Positions 9,111-17,586 of a stretch of 35,292 nt of DNA are shown here, piece after piece. This DNA is from Planctomycetota bacterium (GTDB taxonomy: Bacteria; Planctomycetota; Planctomycetia; Isosphaerales; Isosphaeraceae): the NCBI GenBank assembly GCA_021791715.1, contig JAJYWB010000066.1, positions 1-35,292 on the forward strand. The letters are read 5' to 3'. Made by a program: the position numbers and the translations under genes. How positions within the stretch are numbered: the stretch's first letter is position 1; every line of letters starts with the position of its first letter. The notes under the pieces are model-generated. The model had not been told where the DNA came from. It saw only the letters and a list, made by a program, of their open reading frames with translations, and ran no database searches.

Positions 9111-10610
9111 CTAACGAACATAACGGATTTTCGTCGGGTCGGGAATCCAATATGTGGCGCGGCCGAAAACCTTAAGGGGCGCCGCCTGGCTTGGCAGATG
9201 CACAAGGAACGGCTTGCCGATCAGATCGTCGCCGTGAATCACCGGAGATTTAGGCCAAAAACGCGAATCGTTCGAGATCGGGCTGTTATCGCCGAGGACG
9301 AAATATTCGTCGCGTCCGAGCTTGTAAGGTTTTTCAACCGCGATCGACCGTCTGGGTGTTTGAAGGAGGTTGGGGGTGTAATATAAGTCGCGATAGAGCT
9401 TCACGCCGCGAACGACGACGCGGCCGGTCCCTTCGACGCCGATCGAAAGGGGGGCGCCCGCGCTCACTTTGCCGAAACCGGGCGCGGTGTCGTCGACGAT
9501 CGGATCGAGCAACGGTTCGCCGTCGAGCAACACGGTAAATTCACGATCGAACGTCGAAGCCTCGATCTTGCGCCATCTCGGCTTACCGGGAGGAGTCGAT
9601 TGGACTCCGTTCAACGCGTGCTTGACGCTTCGTGAGCGGCCGTCGGTCGTCGCCTCGATCGCGCCTCGGCCGTCGACCGGAATCCGCACGGTTTGCTTGC
9701 CCCCGCCGCCGATCAAACGAATCCAAACCGCGTCGACGCCCGGCTCGACCGCGAACTCCCCCTCGAACATCAAATCATCCACATGATTTTCAGCCGTTAG
9801 ATCCCCGCCGTTATACGAATAAAAATCGCGGATCGGCCCGTAAGCGGTGCGATCGGGAGCGAAATGATGATATTCAAGCCAATCGATCAATCGCATATGT
9901 CGATTCATGGGCGATCCGGCGATTTGCGTGGCTATTTTTCCGAGAGGGTCGCGTCTGAGCGTCGTCCCGGCGATCGTCCAACCCGATCTTGAAGGCCCGC
10001 GGAATGCTCCCCGGCGCGGCGTCCAGCGAGGAAATTTATCGGCGTCGGCCGGGGGGTAATCGTTGTCGTAAACCAAAACACGAGCCGCGCGACGCTCGGA
10101 CACCGTTTTCCTCGCGATCGATCCATTAATATAAATATCGCCTGCGACGATCTGGATGGATTCTCCGGGCAGCCCGACGACGCGTTTGACGTACGATCGG
10201 CTCGGTTCGTGAGGGCTCTGAAAAACGACGACCTCCCAGCGGCGGGGAGATCGGAATTCATACAAAAACTTTTGAACAAGTAAGCGATCGCCGTCGCATT
10301 CGATCGTCGCGTCGTCGTCGCGCCGATCCTGTCCGCAATTGGGGCAAACGAGGCGTCCCGATCGCCCCTCGTCGTCGACTCCGACGACGAAGCGGAATCG
10401 ACAATTGGCGCAGGTGGCTTCGCGATGAACGCCCAGCAGCGTGGGCGCCATCGATCCGGTCGGCACCACGTAAGCCTCGACCGCGAACGTGCGCGCCGCG
10501 ACGACGCACATCGCCAGAGCCGCCAGGAATTCGACCGTTTGACGCAAGACGGCTCCGCCGTCTTCGGGCCGCGGGGTCGAGTCGTTTCTCTCGATCGAAT
10601 TCGAGTTCAT
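9111..10610 (-). CDS. lepB: Signal peptidase I, second paralogue with zinc ribbon
   Basis: This 499-residue paralogue of the next gene downstream has one membrane segment (about 25-47). The likely nucleophile is Ser53 in VPTGSMAPTL, the likely general base Lys114 in GDRLLVQKF, then VKRVVGLPGE, and box E GDNSPISNDSR from residue 440. CANC (67-70) and CPNC (89-92) form a probable zinc ribbon between the catalytic Ser and Lys, as in its partner. A region of about 150 residues (about 260-405) corresponds to the beta-sandwich-like insert. Box E is closer to the family consensus than in the 618-residue partner. It starts 45 bp after the lepA stop codon. The lepA-lepB order is the same as in many bacteria. 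Both copies keep the dyad, so both may be active, perhaps with different substrates. Confidence 0.9.
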   Translation of the reverse strand: MNSNSIERNDSTPRPEDGGAVLRQTVEFLAALAMCVVAARTFAVEAYVVPTGSMAPTLLGVHREATCANCRFRFVVGVDDEGRSGRLVCPNCGQDRRDDDATIECDGDRLLVQKFLYEFRSPRRWEVVVFQSPHEPSRSYVKRVVGLPGESIQIVAGDIYINGSIARKTVSERRAARVLVYDNDYPPADADKFPRWTPRRGAFRGPSRSGWTIAGTTLRRDPLGKIATQIAGSPMNRHMRLIDWLEYHHFAPDRTAYGPIRDFYSYNGGDLTAENHVDDLMFEGEFAVEPGVDAVWIRLIGGGGKQTVRIPVDGRGAIEATTDGRSRSVKHALNGVQSTPPGKPRWRKIEASTFDREFTVLLDGEPLLDPIVDDTAPGFGKVSAGAPLSIGVEGTGRVVVRGVKLYRDLYYTPNLLQTPRRSIAVEKPYKLGRDEYFVLGDNSPISNDSRFWPKSPVIHGDDLIGKPFLVHLPSQAAPLKVFGRATYWIPDPTKIRYVR

Positions 10611-10655
10611 AGGGACACCACGAGAACGAGGGACATCCCGAAGCGACGTTCCGGT

Positions 10656-12461
10656 TTATTCTTCGCCGGAATCGAGGATCGACAAGAAAGCGTCTTGCGA
10701 GATTTCGACGTTGCCGACCTGCTTCATTCGCTTTTTGCCTTCCTTCTGCTTTTCGAGCAGTTTCCGCTTGCGGGTGATATCGCCGCCGTAGCACTTCGCG
10801 GTGACGTTCTTGCGCAACGCCGAGATCGTTTCGCGGGCGATCACGCGACTGCCGATCGCGGCCTGAATCGCGACCTCAAACTGATGTCTGTCGATTTCTT
10901 GCCGAAGTTTCTTCACGAGCTTGCGCCCGCGACGATCGGCTTGCGCCCGGTGCACCACCACCGAGAGCGCATCGACCTTCGATCCCGCCACCAGGATATC
11001 GAGTCGACACAAATCGCCGACGCGATAACCGAGCAACTCGTAATCCATCGTTCCGTAGCCGCGAGTCATGCTTTTAAGCTTATCGTACAGGTCGTAGATC
11101 ATCTCCGCCAGCGGCAGTTCGTAGCTCAAAATCGCGCGGGTGGGAGTGATGTACTCGGTTTTGAGGTATGTTCCGCGGCGATCCTCGCAAAGCTGCATAA
11201 TCGCACCGATCGACTCGGCGGGGAGGATGAAATCGACCTTGGCGATCGGCTCGCGGAATTCCTCGATAAAGCCGGGATCGGGAATGCGCGTCGGGTTCGA
11301 GATATGAAGCGTTTCTCCTTTAACGGTTACGATCTCGTAAGTGACGTTGGGCGCGGTCTGCACGAGCGAGAGATTGCTTTCGCGCTCGAGCCGCTGCTGA
11401 ACGATCTCCATGTGAAGCATGCCGAGGAACCCGCAGCGAAAACCGAAGCCGAGCGCGTCGGATGTTTCGGGTTCGTAGGTGAAGCTCGAATCGTTGAGCG
11501 AAAGCTTTTGAAGCGCCGTGCGTAAATCTTCAAATTGATTGTGCGACGCCGGGAAAAGACCGCAAAAGACGACCTGCGCGGGCTCGGCGTAGCCCGGCAA
11601 AGGCTCGGTCGCGGGTTTGGCGGCGTCGGTGATCGTATCGCCGATTTTCACATCGGAGAGCTTTTTGATATTGGCGACGACGTATCCGACCTCTCCCATG
11701 CCCAGATCGTCGCACGCGACCTCGCGCGGCCGGAACCTGCCGAGCGCGGTGACCTCGTGTTCGGACCCTTGGGCCATGAGCCGAATCTTTTGCCCCACGC
11801 GGATCGAACCGTCGACCACACGAATATATGTAACGACTCCTTGATAATCATCAAATTTGGAATCGAAGATCAGCGCTCGGAGCGGAGCGTCGCTTTTTCC
11901 TTTGGGGGGAGGGATTCGTTCGATCAAGGCGCGGAAGAGTTCGGGAACGCCTTGGCCGGTTTTACCGCTGACGCTGAGGACCTCGGCGGGGTCGATCCCG
12001 AGCGTCGCCTGGATCTCCTCGCGGATCTCGTCGGGCCGAGCCGTTTGAACGTCGATTTTATTGAGAGCGGGAACGATCGCGAGGTCAGAGCCGATCGCGA
12101 GGTAGGCGTTCGCCACCGTTTGCGCCTGTACGCCCTGGGTTGCGTCGACGAGCAAAATCGCCCCCTCGCAAGCCGCGAGGCTGCGCGATACTTCATAGTG
12201 AAAATCGACGTGGCCCGGAGTGTCGATCAAATTCAATTCGTATGTTTTATTATCAAGTGTGTAATGGATCGACACGGCGCGGGCCTTGATCGTGATGCCG
12301 CGTTCGCGTTCGAGGTCCATGTCGTCGAGCATTTGCTCGCGAAATTCGCGCTGGGTGATCGCGCCCGATTGGAGCAAGAGCTGATCGGCGAGCGTGCTCT
12401 TGCCGTGATCGATGTGCGCGACGATCGAGAAATTTCGGATCAATTTGGGGTCGTAGGCCAT
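10656..12461 (-). CDS. lepA: Elongation factor 4 (LepA)
   Basis: This is a translational GTPase of 601 residues, close to the 599 of E. coli LepA. It carries G1 AHIDHGKST, the switch region with RERGITIKA, G3 DTPGHVDF and G4 NKID. The EF-G-like domains II, III and V follow, and then the LepA-specific C-terminal domain ending near KEGKKRMKQVG. LepA binds ribosomes and affects initiation and translocation under stress. The start is ATG at 12461; there is only a weak ribosome-binding site. It is the first gene of a closely spaced minus-strand run with two signal peptidases I and an LptB-like ATPase. Identification is secure. Confidence 0.97.
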   Translation of the reverse strand: MAYDPKLIRNFSIVAHIDHGKSTLADQLLLQSGAITQREFREQMLDDMDLERERGITIKARAVSIHYTLDNKTYELNLIDTPGHVDFHYEVSRSLAACEGAILLVDATQGVQAQTVANAYLAIGSDLAIVPALNKIDVQTARPDEIREEIQATLGIDPAEVLSVSGKTGQGVPELFRALIERIPPPKGKSDAPLRALIFDSKFDDYQGVVTYIRVVDGSIRVGQKIRLMAQGSEHEVTALGRFRPREVACDDLGMGEVGYVVANIKKLSDVKIGDTITDAAKPATEPLPGYAEPAQVVFCGLFPASHNQFEDLRTALQKLSLNDSSFTYEPETSDALGFGFRCGFLGMLHMEIVQQRLERESNLSLVQTAPNVTYEIVTVKGETLHISNPTRIPDPGFIEEFREPIAKVDFILPAESIGAIMQLCEDRRGTYLKTEYITPTRAILSYELPLAEMIYDLYDKLKSMTRGYGTMDYELLGYRVGDLCRLDILVAGSKVDALSVVVHRAQADRRGRKLVKKLRQEIDRHQFEVAIQAAIGSRVIARETISALRKNVTAKCYGGDITRKRKLLEKQKEGKKRMKQVGNVEISQDAFLSILDSGEE

Positions 12462-12662
12462 ATCGGTCGAGGGTCCGGCGAGAATGTGGAGTCGGGTCCA
12501 GTATCGTCACGCTTGGATCAGGGTTTAATGCGGGTCGGGTTGTCGGATATTCAACGGCTCAACTCGGCGTCCAAGTTTCGCGAATTCCAGGTCGAGGAAC
12601 GTCGCGATTTGTATCATGAGGTAATCTCATTTTGAAGCGAAATCGCCCGCTCCGAGAACGGC

Positions 12663-13655
12663 TCATTGCGCGTCGGCTTTCGCTTTGAGCCGTGCGCAAC
12701 CCGCGGCGCCGATAAAGCCCGCGTCGCCGCCGAGCTGGGCGTATTCGATCCGCGTTTTCGCCGCGGGGACGGGAAACGCGAGCTTTTGAATCTCGGCCCG
12801 AATCTGGTCGAGAAACTTTTCGCCCGCGGCGATCATCCCCCCACCGAATAATACGATATCGGGATCGATCGTGTGCATCAAACTGACCGCGCCGACCGCG
12901 AGATAGCGCGCCGTTTCGCTCATCAATCTCGTCGCGAGCGGGTCGCCCGCCTCGGCGGCGTCGTGAATCGTACGACTTGTCAGTTCGTCGTGATTGTGCA
13001 AATCGGCGAGCGCCGACTTGGGATTCTCGGCGAGCGCTTCGACCGCTCGCTTGACGAGAGCCGTCGCCGAAGCGTAAGCCTCGAGATGCCCGAACCGGCC
13101 GCACGAGCACTTCCTGCCGCCGTCCATCTGAATGATGATATGCCCGCACTCGGCGCCGTGGCTGTGTCGCCCTTCGATCACCTTGCCATGATCGATGATT
13201 CCACAACCGATCCCCGTGCCGAGTGTAAACATGACGAGGCTGTTCGTGCCGCGCCCGGCGCCCGACCAGTATTCACCGTAAGCCGCGGCGTTGGCGTCGT
13301 TTTGAAGGATCGTCGGCTTCGAGAGAGCCTCGCCGAGACGGAGCCGGATTGGAAAATTAACCCAACCAGGCAAGTTGGGAGGGTCGAGCAACAGCCCCTC
13401 CTGAATATCCATCGTGCCCGGAGAACCGAGACCCACCGCGTTGATTTGGGACCAATCGAGCCCGCTCGCCTTGACGGCGCGGTTTCCCGCTTCGACGAGA
13501 TTGCGAAGCCCAATCTCCGGGCCGCGCTCGGCTTCCGTCTCGATGCTGATCCCCTCGAACCGACGGCCGAGGTCGTCGACGACCCCGCTTTTAATGTTCG
13601 TCCCTCCCAGGTCGATCCCCAGGTAAAACGGCGGCTGACGCTCCTCCGCGCTCAT
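12663..13655 (-). CDS. ROK-family sugar kinase, probable glucokinase
   Basis: This 330-residue ROK protein probably phosphorylates glucose or a related hexose with ATP. It has the N-terminal phosphate loop GIDLGGTNIKSG (13-24), the sugar-binding/catalytic ND at 119-120 (Asp120 as base), GTGIGCGI (146-153) and the ROK zinc region. The zinc ligands would be His172 in ECGHI plus Cys183 and Cys185. The usual third Cys of CxCGxxGCxE is His190 here (CSCGRFGHLE). No N-terminal helix-turn-helix is present, so it is an enzyme, not a ROK repressor. The ATG at 13655 follows GGGAGA. It is separated from lepA by 201 bp and so may have its own transcript. Substrate is inferred. Confidence 0.9.
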   Translation of the reverse strand: MSAEERQPPFYLGIDLGGTNIKSGVVDDLGRRFEGISIETEAERGPEIGLRNLVEAGNRAVKASGLDWSQINAVGLGSPGTMDIQEGLLLDPPNLPGWVNFPIRLRLGEALSKPTILQNDANAAAYGEYWSGAGRGTNSLVMFTLGTGIGCGIIDHGKVIEGRHSHGAECGHIIIQMDGGRKCSCGRFGHLEAYASATALVKRAVEALAENPKSALADLHNHDELTSRTIHDAAEAGDPLATRLMSETARYLAVGAVSLMHTIDPDIVLFGGGMIAAGEKFLDQIRAEIQKLAFPVPAAKTRIEYAQLGGDAGFIGAAGCARLKAKADAQ

Positions 13656-13933
13656 TCCGATCTCCCGAGAGCTTTAATCCCTTGCAAAATGAGAGACTTA
13701 CTGTATCGCACGACGCCGTTCGCGGTCAATCCGACCGCGGAGTTCGATCCGATTAGTTCATCTCGATATGTTAAATACAGGTAAGCTTGGAAGCCAAGTC
13801 TTACCGCTCTCTCGATCGGCGATTCACTGTCTTGAATGAGGTTTAAAAACCCGATCGAGATATTGGATCGGTTCAAACGAGCAATGACGGCGCGTGTTTG
13901 TCCTTAAAAAGCTCGCGGTTTGATCTTTCCGCA

Positions 13934-14857
13934 TCAAGGTAGGCCGAGCAGATCTTTCCAATCGGTCGCTTTGAGGATTCGACGGATCGATCGATGAATC
14001 CGGTCGAGATCGTCGATCGCTTTGATTGTCTTTCGAATCGCTGCGTTGGGAGGCCCGAACTTTACCTTGCCGACCTCGAGTAGAAGCTCGCGCGCTTCTT
14101 CGAGTCGACCTTCCTTGATACCTTCCTTGATACCTTCTTTGATTCCTTGTTTACGACCCTCCGCAAGACCCTCCGATTTCCCCTCCTCGACGATCATTTG
14201 ATAGAACGACGACTCTCGCAAAACATTCATTGATGAGAGCCTCCCCTTGAGTTGTTCGATTTGGTCTTGGCCGATCCGCATCCCGGCCAGGAGGAGCGAA
14301 GCCGTCATGATTGTACTCGCGGTCGACGGTTTTGTCTCTCGGGTTATTCGTTCGTCGACTCGCTCTAAAATGGCGGGAACTTCCTCGTCGGAGATGTTCG
14401 CCAACGAAGCGATCGGCAAAATCGCCAAATCGCCTTCCAAAATCGATTCGGCCTCGAACTCCCAAACCCTGATGATCGGGTAACGGAACGTGGAAACGAC
14501 CCCGAAATTCTTCACCTTTCGCGTGTAACGACCCGTCAAATAAGCGGCGTCGGCCGATTTGCGTAAGAGCACCAGAACGCTCAAAACGGGAATCTTATCG
14601 TCCCTTCCCACGAGAAAATTGTATTGATTCATCCGCCAGGGCATCTCGGGATCCGGGCCCGATTGAAGCTCGATGTGCGCGAGATAGGGATCGGCGCCGT
14701 CGATCAGAAAGAGCTTGTCGACATCGGATTTCAGCGTCGAGACCTCGCTGTCGACCACGACGACGGGTCCGTCGGGATCGATCCCGAAGCGTTTCAACCA
14801 GGCGACCGGATTTTGCTCCATAATCATTTTCATGGTGATATCATAGGGCTTATGCAT
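13934..14857 (-). CDS. Rpn-like PD-(D/E)XK nuclease-family protein
   Basis: This 307-residue protein resembles the Rpn/YhgA and 'PD-(D/E)XK nuclease family transposase' group, many of which are transposase-like nucleases promoting recombination. The N-terminal half contains VDKLFLID followed by AHIELQSG, matching the D...ExQ core of the fold. The middle is helical. The C-terminal part has a charged repeat (GIKEG three times, encoded by a 15-bp tandem repeat near 14109-14149) and a helical tail as in related DUF4351-type proteins. The ATG at 14857 is preferred; a TTG 15 bp upstream is in frame. Such genes are often multicopy and mobile in planctomycetes and cyanobacteria. No terminal inverted repeats or partner transposase are visible here. 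Activity is inferred. Confidence 0.78.
   Translation of the reverse strand: MHKPYDITMKMIMEQNPVAWLKRFGIDPDGPVVVVDSEVSTLKSDVDKLFLIDGADPYLAHIELQSGPDPEMPWRMNQYNFLVGRDDKIPVLSVLVLLRKSADAAYLTGRYTRKVKNFGVVSTFRYPIIRVWEFEAESILEGDLAILPIASLANISDEEVPAILERVDERITRETKPSTASTIMTASLLLAGMRIGQDQIEQLKGRLSSMNVLRESSFYQMIVEEGKSEGLAEGRKQGIKEGIKEGIKEGRLEEARELLLEVGKVKFGPPNAAIRKTIKAIDDLDRIHRSIRRILKATDWKDLLGLP
14109..14149 (-). repeat. 15-bp coding tandem repeat in the Rpn-like gene
   Basis: Nearly three copies of a 15-bp unit (CCTTCCTTGATA on the + strand) encode GIKEG repeats. The unit is a multiple of three, so copy-number change would alter length without a frameshift. Confidence 0.7.
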
Positions 14858-15193
14858 CGGTATCGCCCCCAAGGCGTAGCGGATCCGAAGAAATCTTAAT
14901 CGAAACCGCCTCCTTATATGAATCCGATCTTCGCCTCAATCTTAGATATGTATCGAATCACGATCTATTTTGCACGCTTCCAGCCGCATTATCGCGATAA
15001 GCTCCCTCGATTCGTATCCGCGCCCCCTCTAATGATAAATAATAAATTAAATCATTGTGCATCAAAGACGCGATTAAATCGAGGATTTCGCTCGTCGACT
15101 CGTCGATGTCGACGCGATGCGTCGCTCGGTTGCGAGTCTTGGTAATTGATTATTTATATGTTCTGCAACAAAAATGCTCGCCGGTTAAATCTA
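14858..15193. other. Gene-free gap, 336 bp
   Basis: This gap lies upstream of the Rpn-like gene and downstream of the ExbB-like gene. It is relatively AT-rich around 15030-15060 and 15140-15170. I see no RNA gene, repeat or convincing hairpin. It must hold the promoter for the Rpn-like gene, but I cannot place it. Confidence 0.5.
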
Positions 15194-16132
15194 TCAGATC
15201 AAATCATCGTCATCAAGCGGAGGCCTGCGGATCGTTCGTTCGCCGTAATCGTGTCTTCGCTCACGCGATTCGGGAAAGTGAGGTCGATGATAAGGCGATC
15301 GCCGGCCGTGATCGGTCGCGGGATCGACCGTCGTCTGAGCCGCGCCCGGAGCGTTCGTTTGAGGAGAAAGCATCGCGATCGCGTCGACCGTCTCGGCGCC
15401 AAGACGATCGAGCGAAGCGGCGAGTTTTTCAATCTTTCCCATTAAACCGTCATAAAAAACGAGAGCGATCGTGCCGAGAGCCACTCCGGCGATGCAAGGG
15501 GTGAGAGCGTGAGCGATCGCGAGGTTCCACGTCGCCGCGCGCGCCTGTGGAGTGAGGTTCGCCAACGCTCGAGCGGCGGTCGTCAATGAGCCGAGAAGCC
15601 CGATTAAAGGAGCGAGCGCCGCCACGCGTCGAAGCGTCGCGGTGTTTCGCTTCAATTGATCCGTTTCAGACCGAAGCGCAAGTCCGACGGCTCGTTCGAG
15701 ATCGGGAATCGGCCGGCCCCATCGCCGCACCGCCGCGAGCGCCACACGCGCCGCCGGGCTCGGATTAAGTTCGCAGTAATCGAGCGATTTGCCCGCGTCG
15801 AGCTTCTCCTCACGAAGTCGATCAAGAAACTTGCCGCGAAACGCGGGGGGCATCACGCGGCCGGTCCGTAGCCAAACCATTCTTTCCAGCACGACGATCA
15901 CGCCGAGCAGCGCCGAAGCCGCGAGCCCCCCCGTCCACACGCGATCCCACGCGGGTGTTCGGCCGTACCACAAAACGAATGCGTCTCGAGCCTGAACCAA
16001 TCGGTGTGTGATTTCGCCGCCGAGCGTGCTCGGGCCGTTCTCTCCCTCGGCGCCCGCCGCCAGAATAAATACCGCGAGCGCCAATCCCGCCGCTTGAATT
16101 TTCGACCGACTCAAGATCCGTTCGAATCGCAT
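15194..16132 (-). CDS. MotA/TolQ/ExbB-type proton channel protein
   Basis: This 312-residue inner-membrane protein has an N-terminal hydrophobic signal-like segment (residues 10-28). One membrane helix (about WTGGLAASALLGVIVVLE) is followed by a cytoplasmic stretch of about 100 residues. A helix pair around LAPLIGLLGSLTTA and TPCIAGVALGTIALVFYD is the hallmark of MotA_ExbB (PF01618). Proteins of this family work with ExbD/TolR to couple the proton-motive force to outer-membrane work. No ExbD partner is visible next to it, which is unusual. The last 60 residues are charged and disordered. The ATG at 16132 follows AAGGAAG eight bases upstream. An in-frame extension to 16354 is possible but lacks signal-peptide logic. 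Confidence 0.8.
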   Translation of the reverse strand: MRFERILSRSKIQAAGLALAVFILAAGAEGENGPSTLGGEITHRLVQARDAFVLWYGRTPAWDRVWTGGLAASALLGVIVVLERMVWLRTGRVMPPAFRGKFLDRLREEKLDAGKSLDYCELNPSPAARVALAAVRRWGRPIPDLERAVGLALRSETDQLKRNTATLRRVAALAPLIGLLGSLTTAARALANLTPQARAATWNLAIAHALTPCIAGVALGTIALVFYDGLMGKIEKLAASLDRLGAETVDAIAMLSPQTNAPGAAQTTVDPATDHGRRSPYHRPHFPESRERRHDYGERTIRRPPLDDDDLI

Positions 16133-16476
16133 AGGTTCGGCTTCCTTACCTCGAGACCCCGGGCCGACGGGCCGTCGCGCGGTCGACGCCCCGTCGAGTG
16201 TTATTATCGGCGAATCCGACACGATTCGTTCGTGGAACCCGCGGGATCGCTCGAAACGCGTAATCGCCATGATTCCAGAGAGAATCCAGGCTTCTTCGCC
16301 GTTTCCACGCGAACCGTCTCGGCGAATCGAAGTCTTATCAATCGATATTCCCACTTCTTAAAGCGTTCGAGCGGCTTGACCGTTCGATCGCACGATCGCT
16401 AAGATGCGTCATCGAAGGGGGCTCCGCCGGGGCGAACGTCCCCCGTCCGTTTGGCTTTCCCAGGACGATTCGGGTC
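16133..16476. promoter_or_regulatory. Divergent intergenic region, 344 bp
   Basis: This region lies between the ExbB-like gene (-) and the TPR-like gene (+), so it should carry promoters for both. I cannot identify a specific -35/-10 pair or operator. The reading frame of the ExbB-like gene stays open upstream to 16354. Confidence 0.4.
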
Positions 16477-17517
16477 ATGAAGTCGAAAAAAGAAGCGCAC
16501 GCTCCCGTCAAGCAGTTCGAACACGCCGAGCCGACCGTCATCCACCACTACGAGGACGATCAAACCGTCCTCGAACGCTGGGTGTGGCTCGCGCTCGATA
16601 AAGGACGTGCGTTTTGGCTGAAAATCGCGGGGGGCGTGATCCTGGTCGCGCTCGCCGCGCTCCTGCTCGGCAAGCTCCGCGCCGGCGATCCCGCGGTCGC
16701 CGAGTCCTGGAAAGAAGTCTTGCTCGCGACCTCCGCCGACGAACAACGCAAGATCGTCGACGAATTCCCCGACACCAAAGCCGCGCTTTGGACCAAACTG
16801 CGCATGGCCGAGGAACAGGTTAACCGCGCGTTCATCCAGATGCCCGCCTCGCGCGACGAAGCCCTCCCGCTTCTCAAACGAGCGTCCGATCTCTTCGTCG
16901 AGGTTCAAGAAGATTCCCGCGACGATCCCACCCTTCAGATGCTCGCCACCTACGGCCACGCTCGCGCTCTCGAAGCCCGCAACGACCTCAAACGCGCCCG
17001 CGACGAATACGCCAAAGTCGCCGAAACCTGGCCCGACACCGAACAAGGCAAAAAATCGGCCGAACTCGTCAAAATCCTCGACGATCCCGATACGATCGCC
17101 TTTTATAAACAATTGTATGAATTCAAACCCACCGAGATGACGCTCGACCCCGCCGGCCGCGGCACGTTCAACCTGCCGACGGGACATCCCCCGCTCGACG
17201 GCCCGACGATCCCCGTACCCGGCCTGAACGACCTGCTCAAAAAAGAAACCGCCGTTCCCCCCGCGCCCACGCCCGAAGGTTCCAGGGCCGCGGGATCCGC
17301 CGATCTCCCCCTCGACGTCTTCAAACCCGACGCCGATTCCTCCAAACCCGAGGATAAAAAGATCGACATCAAACCAAAGGTCGATTCCAAAAAGAGCGAC
17401 CTCCCCGACGTCTTCCCCGACGCACCGGTCAATCCCCCCGCCAAAGCCGTCGATCCCGCGCCGAAAGCCGACGATTCCAAAGCCGCGGCCGCGGGCGCCG
17501 CGGCGAATCCCAAATGA
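16477..17517 (+). CDS. Membrane-anchored TPR-like protein with disordered tail
   Basis: This 346-residue protein begins with a charged cytoplasmic N-terminus of about 48 residues. A single membrane segment (IAGGVILVALAALLLGKL, about 50-67) follows. A helical TPR-like region occupies about 70-210 (for example the repeat around DEYAKVAETWPDTEQGKKSAEL), and a Pro/Ala/Lys/Asp-rich tail of 130 residues completes it. The topology resembles YfgM-type proteins that associate with the Sec translocon, but sequence resemblance is only general. ATG at 16477 is preceded by AGGA 11 bases upstream. It lies 69 bp before the RluD-type gene with a GC-rich hairpin between. An antisense frame of about 500 codons across it is a compositional shadow. 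Confidence 0.82.
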   Translation: MKSKKEAHAPVKQFEHAEPTVIHHYEDDQTVLERWVWLALDKGRAFWLKIAGGVILVALAALLLGKLRAGDPAVAESWKEVLLATSADEQRKIVDEFPDTKAALWTKLRMAEEQVNRAFIQMPASRDEALPLLKRASDLFVEVQEDSRDDPTLQMLATYGHARALEARNDLKRARDEYAKVAETWPDTEQGKKSAELVKILDDPDTIAFYKQLYEFKPTEMTLDPAGRGTFNLPTGHPPLDGPTIPVPGLNDLLKKETAVPPAPTPEGSRAAGSADLPLDVFKPDADSSKPEDKKIDIKPKVDSKKSDLPDVFPDAPVNPPAKAVDPAPKADDSKAAAAGAAANPK

Positions 17518-17528
17518 TGAGCGATACC

Positions 17529-17562
17529 CGCGGCGCGGTCCTTGAGCCAAAACCGCGCCGCG
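17529..17562 (+). terminator. GC-rich hairpin, possible attenuator or terminator
   Basis: CGCGGCGCGGT (17529-17539) and ACCGCGCCGCG (17552-17562) form a perfect 11-bp stem with a 12-nt loop. It lies in the 69-bp gap before the pseudouridine synthase. There is no following T-tract, so intrinsic termination is doubtful; it could protect or partition the mRNA. Confidence 0.45.
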
Positions 17563-17586
17563 ACGCCTTGAACCGAGTGCGAAGCC

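Noticed and set aside
11535..12635. Plus-strand open frame of 366 codons opposite lepA.
   Set aside because: lepA on the other strand is certain; this frame is a shadow with no motif. The same applies to the 366-codon frame at 10425-11525 and the 315-codon frame at 32768-33715.
13652..13876. Minus-strand 74-codon frame whose TGA overlaps the ROK start as ATGA.
   Set aside because: It needs a TTG start without a clear ribosome-binding site and has no recognisable sequence; the ROK gene has its own ribosome-binding site. Possible but not supported.
13934..14857. Rpn-like gene as part of an intact insertion sequence.
   Set aside because: I see no terminal inverted repeats, target-site duplication or second transposase gene around it.
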